DNA of 64,000 nt from contig NZ_LMNG01000031.1 of the NCBI RefSeq assembly GCF_001423295.1, positions 309,863-373,862 on the forward strand, given 5' to 3'. Below the pieces are notes generated by a model that made no database searches, was not told the DNA's origin, and was given only the letters and a program-made list of their open reading frames with translations. This document shows positions 41,353 through 50,359 of this stretch, piece by piece; positions within the stretch are counted from its first letter, which is position 1; every line of letters begins with the position of its first letter. Source of the stretch: Methylobacterium sp. Leaf112 (lineage in GTDB: Bacteria; Pseudomonadota; Alphaproteobacteria; Rhizobiales; Beijerinckiaceae). Made by a program: the position numbers and the translations under genes.

Positions 41353-42399
41353 ATGCAACACCTGTTTTCGCGTTTCCTCGCGAAACCCGCGGCGAAGTTG
41401 GTCCCGGCGGAGGCCCCCGGAGTGGCCCCGCAGGCCGCCGTCGCCCTGCCGCCCCTCAACATCCGGTATTACACCGACTACCCCACCTGCAACCTCGCCT
41501 GCTCCTATTGCGTCGCCGGCCACGGCACCACGTTCCAGAAGCCGCCGACCTCGAAGTGGGACCCCGCGCGCTACCGCCGCGTCATGCACAACATCGCCCA
41601 GCTGCCCTACGCGGTGAACATCCGCATCGGCGTCGGCGGCGAGTTCTTCGTCTCCAAGGATCTGGTGGACGGCGCCCGCACCCTGTCGCAGAGCCCGAAC
41701 CTCCACGCCCTCAACCTCATCACCAACCTCACCCTGTCGGTGCCGCAGTTCGAGAAGACTTTTGTCGGCTTCGACGAGGCGAAGATCGCCATGGTGGCGA
41801 GCTTCCACCCCGAGCAGATCAAGGACCACGAGGCGTGGTTCGACAAGGCGGCCGAGTTCAACCGCCGCTACGATTTCGCCGTCATCATGGTGGCCTTCCC
41901 CGAGGCGCTCGACGTGCTGGCCGACTACAAGGCCCGCCTCAATGCGCGGGGCGTCGACGTGTTCATCCAGCCCTTCGTCGGCCCCCACCAGGAGAAGTGG
42001 TACCCGCAGGCGTATTCGGACGCGGAGCGCGCGCAGATCAAGGCGATGATCTACTCGCGGCACGATTACGAATACCTGCTCAACGCCAAGCGCCCCGGCG
42101 CCTGCAACGCCGGCTACCGGGCGATCTTCATCGACCCCATGGGCGTCGTCACCCCCTGCGGCATGGGCAAGTACCACGGCTCGCTCGGCAACCTCGCCGA
42201 ATCACCCGAGATCACCCTGCGCGATGGGCCCGCCCCCTGTCCGTTCTCCTCGTGCCAGTGCGATACGGAGAACGTGAACACCGTCGAGTTCCACACGCAC
42301 TACGAGAAGAGCGGCGCCAACCAGCACCGCTACCGCTACCGCTTCGAGGACCTCGCGGCCCTCGACGAGCGCTACGACGAGTGGAAAATCCATTACTGA
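41353..42399 (+). CDS. Radical SAM protein with C-terminal cysteine cluster
   Basis: A 348-residue enzyme. The [4Fe-4S]/SAM motif is Cys46, Cys50, Cys53 (TCNLACSYC). A C-terminal SPASM/twitch-like set of cysteines lies in GACNAGYRAIFIDPMGVVTPCGMG and CPFSSCQCD and probably ligates a second cluster. The organisation resembles peptide- or sugar-modifying radical SAM enzymes with auxiliary clusters; the substrate is unknown. It is transcribed away from the glycan operon toward the surface-protein gene. Confidence 0.87.
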   Translation: MQHLFSRFLAKPAAKLVPAEAPGVAPQAAVALPPLNIRYYTDYPTCNLACSYCVAGHGTTFQKPPTSKWDPARYRRVMHNIAQLPYAVNIRIGVGGEFFVSKDLVDGARTLSQSPNLHALNLITNLTLSVPQFEKTFVGFDEAKIAMVASFHPEQIKDHEAWFDKAAEFNRRYDFAVIMVAFPEALDVLADYKARLNARGVDVFIQPFVGPHQEKWYPQAYSDAERAQIKAMIYSRHDYEYLLNAKRPGACNAGYRAIFIDPMGVVTPCGMGKYHGSLGNLAESPEITLRDGPAPCPFSSCQCDTENVNTVEFHTHYEKSGANQHRYRYRFEDLAALDERYDEWKIHY

Positions 42400-42404
42400 G
42401 AAAA

Positions 42405-42428
42405 AACAAGCCGGCTCATGGGCTTGTT
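42405..42428. terminator. Hairpin after the radical SAM gene
   Basis: An 8-bp stem AACAAGCC / GGCTTGTT with an 8-base loop, directly after the stop. The + side T-tract is weak (ttcatt), while the minus side has a run of T. Partial or bidirectional terminator. Confidence 0.5.
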
Positions 42429-42573
42429 CATTGCCTGAACGTCCCATTCAGGTGGAACTCTGTGATACTTCCACAACACGAATTTGAGGATTTCAGAGGC
42501 CTGTGCGGTTAACCCAAAATCCGGTTGCACCGCGCTCGGTTCTCTGAAAAAAGAGCCCAACCTTAAACGGAAC

Positions 42574-42590
42574 ACCCCTCTCGAAGGGGT
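42574..42590 (+). promoter_or_regulatory. Leader hairpin of the surface-protein mRNA
   Basis: ACCCCT-ctcga-AGGGGT lies about 80 bases before the surface-protein ATG, in an otherwise AT-richer leader. A 5' hairpin of this sort could stabilise an abundant mRNA. The gene's ribosome binding site AGGAG is about 7 bases before the ATG. Confidence 0.4.
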
Positions 42591-42670
42591 CCCCGCGGTG
42601 GGTGTCACGGCACTGGCAAGAATAGCCGGGCTGCGAAGCGAATTTTTGTCTGAGACCCCAGGAGAGCTTT

Positions 42671-44575
42671 ATGGCCACCTTTATTTTCGACGGTTCGTCG
42701 AACCAGACCGCGCTCAAGACCGATACCGTAGTCATCTCTGCAAACCCCGCTCTCTTCCGCGGCGTGTCTGAGGTGAACGGCAATTCCGTTTTCACCTACA
42801 CCAACGGCAACACTCTCACGATCACGGGCACCCCGGTCGCCGAGGGCAACTTCCCGAACGTTTCGCTTGCTAACGGTCTCTTCTCCGTCGCCAGCAGCGC
42901 AACGGTCAACCAGAGCGCAGCGAATGCGCTCGTGTTTGCTCCGACCGGCACCGTTGATGTGTCGGCCGGCAGCGTTGCTGGCGGTGTGAAGACGGTCTTC
43001 GGCGGCGTTGGCATTTCCGATCCGTCCGATGGCATTGACAACATTGCTATCGGTGGTGCTGGCAGCTTCCTCGTTTACGGCAACGCCGGTGCTGACGTCA
43101 TCACCCAGAACGGCGCGTTCGATTCCTCGAGCTTCGTCACTGTGTTCGGTGGCAAGAACGCTGTCGGAAACGATTCGATCACGCTGAATGCCGCCGGTAA
43201 CGCCACCAGTGGCGCTAAGATGGCCATCTATGGCGGTGAGAACACCGACTCTATCAACATCGTGAATGGTGGTACGGGCGCTGTTACGACGATCTTCGGT
43301 GGTCAGGGCGCTGCTGATCCCAACGATGGTAACGACAGCATCACCTTCAACGGTGGTGGAACGGTCAACATCTTCGGCAACGCTGGAGACGATAGCATCA
43401 TCGTTGGTGGCACGACCGGCCTGGCCTCGTCCTCCGTCGCTACCGTCTATGGCGGTCTCGGCAAGGATAGCATCGCTATCAACGTCGCTAACGTCAAAGC
43501 AACGGTTTCCGTCTTCGGTGGCGAGAACAACGCCGGCACCAGCAACGAAGATTCGATCACTGTGACCGGCAACACCGGCACCACGGTCATCTACGGCGGC
43601 ACTGCTGCTGCTGACGCGGCTGATAATGCCGATGTGATCAGCTACACTGGCCAGGGCACTGCGACCATCTACGCCGCTGGTGGCAATGACTCGATCACGC
43701 TGAACGGTGGCTTCGGCGTCACCGCTGACTCGACCAGCACCGTTACGCTGTTTGGCGGCAATGGTGATGACACGGTCAACGTGCTCAACACGCAGGCTGC
43801 GACTGGCATCACCACCATCACGCTCGGCGCTGGCGCTGACATCGTGAATGTTGGCTTGTCGAACGCTGCCACGACGGCTGCAACCACGGCCGCTGTTCCG
43901 GCCGTGACCCAGGTTACGAACGGTGCCGGTGCTGCATTTGAGGTCGACACTGTTGCTTTCAAGGCTCTGATTGCAGGTGATGCAGTCACGGCTGGTGGTC
44001 TTACGTTCACCGCAGCGCAAGATCTCACGGCAACACAGGTTGCTACTGCGTTTGCAGGTGTTGCCGCTAACGGTGTTGGTACCGCTTCAACCGCCCAAGG
44101 CGCTTATACCGGCACTCTGACTGGGTTCGCCAGCAGCGCTACCACGGCTGGCAATGTCGTCACGTTCACCGGTACGGTTGCTGGTACTACGACCGACATC
44201 ACCACCTCGGCTGCGCTGGGCAAAAACAGCATCGTCGGTAGCGGCTCGGGAACCATTGTCATCTCCGACTTCCTCGTCGGCGCTGGTAATGACACCCTGA
44301 ACGTTTCGGACGGCATCACCGGTACGCCGACCAAGTTCACCATCGTCGACGCATCGACCGCTCAGACGCTCGCAAGTGCTCTGAACCTCGCGTCGGCTAA
44401 CAATGGCGGTCCCACGACTGCTGGTGTTGTGACCGGTATCCTCTACGACAAGAGCGCCTACATCGTTGTCAACAACGACGGCAATGGTACCTTCAATGCG
44501 AGCTCTGATCTCGCGATCAAGCTGACCGGCGTGACGGATATCGCCGCGCTCCAGACCGCCACGACCCTGATCTAA
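42671..44575 (+). CDS. RTX/S-layer-like secreted surface protein
   Basis: A 634-residue, acidic protein of Gly, Asn, Asp, Thr, Ser, Ala and Val with no Cys, almost no Lys/Arg after the start, and no Sec signal peptide. Residues about 105-400 repeat a 40-45-residue unit with RTX-like calcium-binding turns (GNAGADVIT, GNAGDDSII, GGLGKDSIA, GGNGDDTVN) alternating with VFGG/IYGG strands. The C-terminal part ends hydrophobic (ATTLI), as expected of a type I secretion signal. ABC exporter and HlyD genes follow. Codon use is T-ending (GCT, GGT), unlike its neighbours. An S-layer monomer is the best guess; an adhesin is possible. Confidence 0.8.
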   Translation: MATFIFDGSSNQTALKTDTVVISANPALFRGVSEVNGNSVFTYTNGNTLTITGTPVAEGNFPNVSLANGLFSVASSATVNQSAANALVFAPTGTVDVSAGSVAGGVKTVFGGVGISDPSDGIDNIAIGGAGSFLVYGNAGADVITQNGAFDSSSFVTVFGGKNAVGNDSITLNAAGNATSGAKMAIYGGENTDSINIVNGGTGAVTTIFGGQGAADPNDGNDSITFNGGGTVNIFGNAGDDSIIVGGTTGLASSSVATVYGGLGKDSIAINVANVKATVSVFGGENNAGTSNEDSITVTGNTGTTVIYGGTAAADAADNADVISYTGQGTATIYAAGGNDSITLNGGFGVTADSTSTVTLFGGNGDDTVNVLNTQAATGITTITLGAGADIVNVGLSNAATTAATTAAVPAVTQVTNGAGAAFEVDTVAFKALIAGDAVTAGGLTFTAAQDLTATQVATAFAGVAANGVGTASTAQGAYTGTLTGFASSATTAGNVVTFTGTVAGTTTDITTSAALGKNSIVGSGSGTIVISDFLVGAGNDTLNVSDGITGTPTKFTIVDASTAQTLASALNLASANNGGPTTAGVVTGILYDKSAYIVVNNDGNGTFNASSDLAIKLTGVTDIAALQTATTLI

Positions 44576-44598
44576 AACTCAGATAATTGGCGAATGAG

Positions 44599-44626
44599 AA
44601 GGGCGGCTTAGGCCGCCCTTTTTTTG
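44599..44626 (+). terminator. Rho-independent terminator after the surface-protein gene
   Basis: Stem AAGGGCGGC / GCCGCCCTT with loop TTAG followed by seven T residues. It separates the very abundant surface-protein message from the exporter genes. Confidence 0.9.
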
Positions 44627-44770
44627 CATTTCGATTCTTGGTTATTGGGGATATGGCAGACGGCACGCCCTAATTTCGACGCACCAAAAAGCTAATCGCT
44701 GCACAAATACCACTCCTTCAAATCTCTCCAAAAGTTTCGTGAGTATACTTCAACTCACGCAGGAACTGGC

Positions 44771-46510
44771 ATGACTGACATTCGCCGCAACCTGCTCGAC
44801 CAAGCGTTGAGGTCGTCAGTTCGACCCCTTGGTTATGCTTTTCTTTTTAGCTTTTGTATCAACATACTATACTTAGCTTTGCCGCTTTATATGGTTCAAC
44901 TCTATGGGCGGGTGTTTGCGAGCCAAAGCATCGCGACCCTTCTGATAATGGCTTTTAGCGTAACTGGTGCATTTATAGTTTCTGCTGTTCTTGATCATTA
45001 TCGTAGCAGCGTTCTGATCCACTTTGGTGTGCTTTTTGACCGCCTTTTGGCTCAGCACGTCTTCGGCGCACTCTTTTCTGGAGAATTAAAAGAGAATACT
45101 GGCCAGAGCCAGGCTGTTCGTGACCTCGATGTTTTTCGTCAAACATTGACGGGCAGCGGCATGGCAGTGTTCTTTGACCTACCGTGGATGCCCATATTTA
45201 TGGGCGCACTATTTATTATAGATCCTTGGGTGGGCTTACTTTGTCTCGTTGGTGGCTTTATCCTGCTGGGCCTTGCAGTCTTACAGGATCGGGTTTCCCG
45301 CAGGGCAATCACCCGCGTGAACAGCGCTGCGATTCGAGGCTATCAGTTTACCGACATGGCGCTCCGCAATGCGGAAGTTGTGCGCGCACTTGGAATGCTT
45401 CCTGCATTGACCAAGCGTTGGCAAGTTGATCGGCTGACTCTTATTAACGGTCAAGCTCATGCCAGCGAACAGGCTGGTAAGATCGGCGAGCTCATCAAGT
45501 TTACCCGCATGCTGATCCAGATCATGGTCTTAGCCCTCGGCGCCTTTCTGGTTCTCAAACAGGTTATTGGGCCCGGCGTTCTTTTTGCAAACATGATCCT
45601 GTCTTCGAAGGCGTTAGCACCTTTCGAACGGGTTGCCGGTTCATGGCAGAGCCTTGTCGAGGCCGGACAGATTTACAAGCGCCTTGGTAAACTCATGGAT
45701 GGGTACGAACCCAATCCTGTCGCGACGGCTATGCCACGCCCCAACGGCTTGATCGAAGTTCAGAATGTCACCTTTCAATTGCCCACCATGAAGGAGCCGG
45801 TTCTCAAGAACATTACGTTCTCCCTGAAGGCCGGCGAGGCCCTCGGCATCATCGGCCCCTCGGGCGCCGGCAAGTCGACCCTGACCCGAATGCTCATCGG
45901 CATCTGGAAGCCGACGGAGGGGCATGTCCGCCTCGACGGCATGGAGGTCCATGCCTGGGACCGCGCCGCCTTCGGCCGGCATGTGGGTTACCTGCCCCAG
46001 GACACGGAGCTGTTCACCGGTACCGTACGCGACAACATCGCCCGGTTCCGCACCGACGTCTCCGACGAGGCCGTGACCCGCGCCGCCCAAGACGCCGGCA
46101 TCCACGACCTCATCGTCCGCCTGGAGAAGGGCTACGAGAGCGAGCTCGGCGCCAGCGGCACCACGGTGTTCTCCGTCGGCCAGCGCCAGCGCCTCGGCCT
46201 CGCCCGGGCGCTGCTCGGCGACCCCAGCCTCGTGGTTCTGGACGAGCCCAACGCCAACCTCGACACCGAGGGCGAGGCCGCGCTCCTCGACGTGCTCGGC
46301 GCCCTCAAGGCCCGCGGCGTCACCGTGGTCATCGTCTCCCACCGGGCGTCCGTGTTCCGGCACGTGGACAAGATCCTGTTCGTGCGCGGCGGCGAGGTCC
46401 AATCCTTCGGCGACCGCGACGTGATCCTGGGCCAGCTCATGCAGCCCGCCGGCGTCCCCGGCACCGCCGAGACCCGCGCCGCCCCGCCGCCGGCCGTGGC
46501 GCAGGGGTAG
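44771..46510 (+). CDS. Type I secretion ABC exporter (PrtD/RsaD-like)
   Basis: A 579-residue permease-ATPase. Residues about 20-310 are the transmembrane domain (YAFLFSFCINILYLALPLYM). The ATPase has Walker A GPSGAGKST (about 363), signature SVGQRQRLGLARAL, Walker B VVLDEPNANLD and His in SHRAS. The VGQRQR signature is that of type I protein secretion exporters. The first roughly 1000 bases are AT-rich with A/T-ending codons; from about 45790 the gene turns sharply GC-rich with G/C-ending codons. It should export the RTX-like protein through the HlyD adaptor and an outer-membrane TolC not found here. Confidence 0.93.
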   Translation: MTDIRRNLLDQALRSSVRPLGYAFLFSFCINILYLALPLYMVQLYGRVFASQSIATLLIMAFSVTGAFIVSAVLDHYRSSVLIHFGVLFDRLLAQHVFGALFSGELKENTGQSQAVRDLDVFRQTLTGSGMAVFFDLPWMPIFMGALFIIDPWVGLLCLVGGFILLGLAVLQDRVSRRAITRVNSAAIRGYQFTDMALRNAEVVRALGMLPALTKRWQVDRLTLINGQAHASEQAGKIGELIKFTRMLIQIMVLALGAFLVLKQVIGPGVLFANMILSSKALAPFERVAGSWQSLVEAGQIYKRLGKLMDGYEPNPVATAMPRPNGLIEVQNVTFQLPTMKEPVLKNITFSLKAGEALGIIGPSGAGKSTLTRMLIGIWKPTEGHVRLDGMEVHAWDRAAFGRHVGYLPQDTELFTGTVRDNIARFRTDVSDEAVTRAAQDAGIHDLIVRLEKGYESELGASGTTVFSVGQRQRLGLARALLGDPSLVVLDEPNANLDTEGEAALLDVLGALKARGVTVVIVSHRASVFRHVDKILFVRGGEVQSFGDRDVILGQLMQPAGVPGTAETRAAPPPAVAQG

Positions 46511-46537
46511 GGCCGAGACTGCCTCTCCCACCCACCC

Positions 46538-46652
46538 ACCTCATCCTGAGGTGCCGAAGCGCAGCGGAGGCCTCGAAGGAGGGTTCCAGATCGCGCTCCG
46601 GGGCCTGGAACCCTCCTTCGAGGCTCGCTGCGCGAGCACCTCAGGATGAGGT
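46538..46652. repeat. 115-bp palindromic intergenic repeat
   Basis: The ends are ACCTCATCCTGAGGTGC and GCACCTCAGGATGAGGT, with inner arms CCTCGAAGGAGGGTTCCAG and CTGGAACCCTCCTTCGAGG. The whole can fold into one long stem. This 'CTCATCCTGAGG' element type is widespread between genes in Methylobacterium and relatives. It sits between the exporter and adaptor genes. Confidence 0.85.
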
Positions 46653-46730
46653 CGGGAGTAGGATGCCCAACATCGGCCGCAGAGCGGCCCCACCACACGG
46701 TTCAGACCGATCGCCCGAAAAGGCACTCCG

Positions 46731-48158
46731 ATGAAACTCCCCGCCAATCTCGGCCAGACCGTGGGCACCGCCATCGGGCGGATCGTCCCCGTGAAGATGC
46801 CGGCCTTCGCCCTGGCGCCGGCCGCCCCCATCCCGCATTCCGCCGACGAGGCGGAGATCCTGCGCGAACTCGAAGCCCGGGTGAAGAAGCCCATCGTCGC
46901 CGGCATGGCCGTGGTGGTGGTGTTCGTGCTCGGCACCTTCGTCTGGTCGGCGGTGGCGAGCCTGCACGGCGCCATCGTCACCCCCGGCTACCTCCGGGTC
47001 GAATCCAGCCGCAAGACCATCAAGCACCGCGACGGCGGCGTGGTCCGGGAGATCCTGGTCAAAGAGGGCGCCGTGGTGAAGCAGGGCGACGTGCTGATCC
47101 GCATGGACGACGCCACGCCGCGCGCCCAGGCCGAGGTGCTGGCGTCGGGCCTCGACGGCCTGCTGGTCCAGCGCGCCCGCCTCTACGCCGAGCGCGACGG
47201 GGCCGACAGCATCACCCTGCCGAAGGAGATCGTCGCCCGCGCGTCCGAGCCCGACATCGCCATGATGATCCGCGACCAGGAGAATCTTTTCAAGACCCGC
47301 AAGGCCTCGATGGAGAGCCAGTTCGACGTGTTGCGCAAGCGCATGGACCAGTCGCAGACGCGCCTCGCCGGCCTCGACGCCACGATCAAGTCCATCGAGA
47401 GCCAGTCCGCCCTGATCCAGGACGAACTCGTGGGCGTGCAGTCGTTGTACGAAAAAGCCCTGGTGCCGAAGGCCCGGGTGCGCCAGCTCGAGCGCTCGGC
47501 CGCCGAACTCGTCGGCAACCGCGGCGCCCAGATCTCCGAGGTCGCCCGCACCAAGGAACTGATGTCCGAATCCGAGTTCCAGATCGCCAGCATGCGCCAG
47601 ACCCGCTACGCCGAGGTGGCCGAAGCGCTCCGCGACGTCCAGGCCAAGATCAACGACACGCTGCCCCGCCTCCACGCCGCCCGCGAGACCCTCGACATGG
47701 TCGAGGTCCGCGCCCCCGACGACGGCTACGTGCTGAACCTGACCCAGTTCACCAAGAACGGCGTCGTCACCCCCGGCGAGCGCCTCATGGACCTCGTGCC
47801 GACCGACGCCCCCCTGGTGGTGGAAGCCAAGCTCAAGCCCGATGAGGCCTACGAGGTCACCCAAGGCATGAAGGCGCACATCCAGCTCGCCACCTACGAG
47901 GCGCGCCAGCTGCCGCCGATCCCCGCCACGGTCACCAAGGTCTCGGCCGACCGCCAGCAGGACCAGCGCACCGGCGAGCCGTACTTCACCGTGGAACTCT
48001 CCATCGAGCCCGAGGCCCTCAAGGACCTCGTCAAGCACATTCGCCTCTACCCCGGCATGTCGGCCACCGCGATGATCGGCACCGGCGAGCGCACGGTCCT
48101 CGACTACGTCACCAGCCCGGTCCGCGATTCGCTGAAGGGCGCCCTCAAGGAGCGCTAG
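46731..48158 (+). CDS. Type I secretion HlyD-family membrane fusion protein
   Basis: A 475-residue periplasmic adaptor. Short cytoplasmic N-terminus, one transmembrane helix near 56-76 (AGMAVVVVFVLGTFVWSAV), a lipoyl/biotinyl half-motif (GGVVREILVKEGAVVKQGDVLIRMDD), a long coiled coil (about 150-320), the second half-motif (VRAPDDGYVLNLT) and a beta-barrel with ...GMSATAMIGTGERTVLDYV. It bridges the ABC exporter to an outer-membrane channel. Normal high-GC codon use, unlike the start of the exporter gene. Confidence 0.93.
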   Translation: MKLPANLGQTVGTAIGRIVPVKMPAFALAPAAPIPHSADEAEILRELEARVKKPIVAGMAVVVVFVLGTFVWSAVASLHGAIVTPGYLRVESSRKTIKHRDGGVVREILVKEGAVVKQGDVLIRMDDATPRAQAEVLASGLDGLLVQRARLYAERDGADSITLPKEIVARASEPDIAMMIRDQENLFKTRKASMESQFDVLRKRMDQSQTRLAGLDATIKSIESQSALIQDELVGVQSLYEKALVPKARVRQLERSAAELVGNRGAQISEVARTKELMSESEFQIASMRQTRYAEVAEALRDVQAKINDTLPRLHAARETLDMVEVRAPDDGYVLNLTQFTKNGVVTPGERLMDLVPTDAPLVVEAKLKPDEAYEVTQGMKAHIQLATYEARQLPPIPATVTKVSADRQQDQRTGEPYFTVELSIEPEALKDLVKHIRLYPGMSATAMIGTGERTVLDYVTSPVRDSLKGALKER

Positions 48159-48269
48159 GCGTTCCGCCCTGGCGCAAGGCACCATTCCGACTTTCGCGGT
48201 TCGTCGAAGGTTTATCGGTGCGAGACCGCCTCGGGTGATTTCCGTCCGCTACAACTTTAGGGGCACCTG

Positions 48270-49247
48270 ATGCCATCGGAAACGCGCGCCGACGCCATGG
48301 CGGGACTGAACGCACGTTCTCTGGCTGCGAGGCCATGGGTCCAGCCGGGCTACCGTTACCGTCCCGCCAGCCAGCATGATCAGGCGGGACACGACTTTCG
48401 CGGCACGCATCCCTACTTCGGGTGGACACACGTGCAGGTCGACGAGATCGACCTGACGATGTTTTCGAGCAACGACGACGGCGTTGCCATGGTCTACCAC
48501 GCGTTCGGACCGGACGCCTATGAAGCGGCCAGCGTCGCTGCGTGGCTGGCCATCGCGAAACATTCGGCAGCCGTGGCCGATGTCGGATCATTCACGGGCT
48601 TGTTCGGCATGTTGGCGCAGGTCGCTGCCCCCAATGCATCGGTGATCGCCATCGAACCCAATCCGGCCGTGCGTGCGCGCTTGTTCATGAATCTCGTGGC
48701 GAATGGTTGCTACCCGAAACTGAAAGTTGCCCCCTACGCCGTCTCGAACGCGCTCGGTACGCTGTCCCTGCATGTCGCCTGGGGGCCAGACATCCTTGAT
48801 ACGGGATCGTCATTGAACGCTCCGCAGAACCGGCCGGACTGGCTCCCAATAAGGATGGAGATCGTGACGGCGGCGCCGCTCGACGTGATCCTGGCGGAAC
48901 ACGGATTTGCGAAGCTCGATCTGATCAAAATCGACGTCGAAGGCGTTGAGGCTATGGCTTTAGCCGGAGCTCGCAAGACATTGGCAGCTCAGCCCACCCT
49001 GTTTCTGGAGGTTCAAGGGCATGAGAACTTCGCCGCCTGCTATGCAATTCTGGCAGCGCACGGCTACCGTGTCTCTGCAATCGATGACGAGAACCTGCGG
49101 CTAATCCCGTACCAGGGATCGTCTGCGGCTGAATGGTTCTCGGAGAACGTTGGTGCACGGGTGATGAACTATCTCTGCGTTGCCCGTTCGGAGCATGAGG
49201 AAATGGTCCGCCATGGTCTCGCTCGCATACAAGCAAAGAACAGATAG
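48270..49247 (+). CDS. FkbM-family methyltransferase
   Basis: A 325-residue SAM-dependent methyltransferase. The FkbM core is clear: VADVGSFTGLFGMLAQVAAP, VIAIEPNPAVRARLFMN, and the signature LDLIKIDVEGVEAMALAGA. Members methylate sugar hydroxyls in polyketide, capsule and glycolipid pathways. An ATG at codon 10 (48297) is an alternative start. The base composition of this gene is a little lower in GC than the secretion adaptor. Confidence 0.87.
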   Translation: MPSETRADAMAGLNARSLAARPWVQPGYRYRPASQHDQAGHDFRGTHPYFGWTHVQVDEIDLTMFSSNDDGVAMVYHAFGPDAYEAASVAAWLAIAKHSAAVADVGSFTGLFGMLAQVAAPNASVIAIEPNPAVRARLFMNLVANGCYPKLKVAPYAVSNALGTLSLHVAWGPDILDTGSSLNAPQNRPDWLPIRMEIVTAAPLDVILAEHGFAKLDLIKIDVEGVEAMALAGARKTLAAQPTLFLEVQGHENFAACYAILAAHGYRVSAIDDENLRLIPYQGSSAAEWFSENVGARVMNYLCVARSEHEEMVRHGLARIQAKNR

Positions 49248-49339
49248 TCTGCACAACCGAATATCATCGTAAGGTCAGCAATAATTACAACAAGATCACC
49301 AGTCAAACCCGCATATACTAAGCCTGATTACTTTGGGCT

Positions 49340-50353
49340 CTAGTTTATAAGCTCCAGCATTTCCCGAGCAACATCAGAAGCGTCGGGTAGATATCGCAGG
49401 GTGAGGAAATTGGCCTGCTGCTCCAAAACCTGCAGGGCCGGGGGATAATGGTAGGTCGAGGTGTTTCCAGCCAATCCATCAATGAGCAAGTAGTTGGTAT
49501 TGATCTGCTCCGTAACATTGAGGCATGTGATACGACGGTTGGGGCAGAAGATACTGGCATGCAAGAATGAACCTGCAGACCCCATGATACGCTCGCGTGA
49601 CGACATCAAGCGAATTTGATCAACGAAACTCAAGGTCTCCGGATAGATGATTTCGACACCTGCCTGATCGAGAACCGTCTCGATTTCGTGCTCATTGGTG
49701 ATCCGGCCTACCGCTGACATTAGCCTGGTCTTCGAATAGTAAATCGGTGTGGGGTTTTGATTAACAGAACTCGTGGCCCGTATACGGGCACCCATCTTGC
49801 GGCACATGTCGCCATAGACCTGATAGCCCGCGGATTGTTCCTCCAAGCTCGTACTTGGAATGACGACAGAGCGGACGCGTGTAGGTTCGTGAAAATTTAC
49901 GAAGTCCCGCGGCGATAGACCGAGCAGACCGAAGGCGGCGGCAATGAAAGGCACGCCGAACCATTCAGCCGGCGTTCCAGGTCCATGACACAGGATCGGA
50001 GTCCGGGGCGAACGAATGCGCGCCATGGCCCAGAAACGCGGGAGGGTGTTGATCAAAAAATGCCCAAAATGCGGGTTGATACGTCCACCGTAGATGTATG
50101 CTCCATGGGGGGCCTCACACGCGATGTCTTCCGCGGTGAGGCTGGTCTCCAAACGTTGATCCGGCGGGATATGCGTGCGTTCACGGTAATCCGTCGCCGC
50201 GGCGATGGGGGTTCCGTCCTGTGCGAACAACCCCCAAGCCTGACCATGGGTGTAAGGTAAGTAGAATCCGTCCTGCACGACGGAGACGTCCGGTTCGAGG
50301 CCGCGAATTTCCGCGGTACCCCATAAGCTCGTGCAGGATCGGAGGAGGCTCAT
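49340..50353 (-). CDS. Glycosyltransferase family 61 protein
   Basis: A 337-residue protein of the GT61/DUF563 type. Diagnostic pieces are INPHFGHFLINTLPRFWA, RVRSVVIPSTSLEEQ, IYYSKTRL and the C-terminal ...GSAGSFLHASIFCPN. In bacteria these occur in capsule and O-antigen loci and probably transfer pentose or hexose residues. It follows the methyltransferase gene by 6 bases on the same strand, so they form one operon. AT-richer than the region-1 genes. Confidence 0.8.
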   Translation of the reverse strand: MSLLRSCTSLWGTAEIRGLEPDVSVVQDGFYLPYTHGQAWGLFAQDGTPIAAATDYRERTHIPPDQRLETSLTAEDIACEAPHGAYIYGGRINPHFGHFLINTLPRFWAMARIRSPRTPILCHGPGTPAEWFGVPFIAAAFGLLGLSPRDFVNFHEPTRVRSVVIPSTSLEEQSAGYQVYGDMCRKMGARIRATSSVNQNPTPIYYSKTRLMSAVGRITNEHEIETVLDQAGVEIIYPETLSFVDQIRLMSSRERIMGSAGSFLHASIFCPNRRITCLNVTEQINTNYLLIDGLAGNTSTYHYPPALQVLEQQANFLTLRYLPDASDVAREMLELIN

Positions 50354-50359
50354 GGGGAC

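Noticed and set aside
42671-44020. A minus-strand frame of about 470 codons opposite the surface-protein gene
   Set aside because: The + strand frame has regular RTX-like repeats, a good ribosome binding site and matching secretion genes; the antisense frame is a product of its Asp/Thr/Gly codons.
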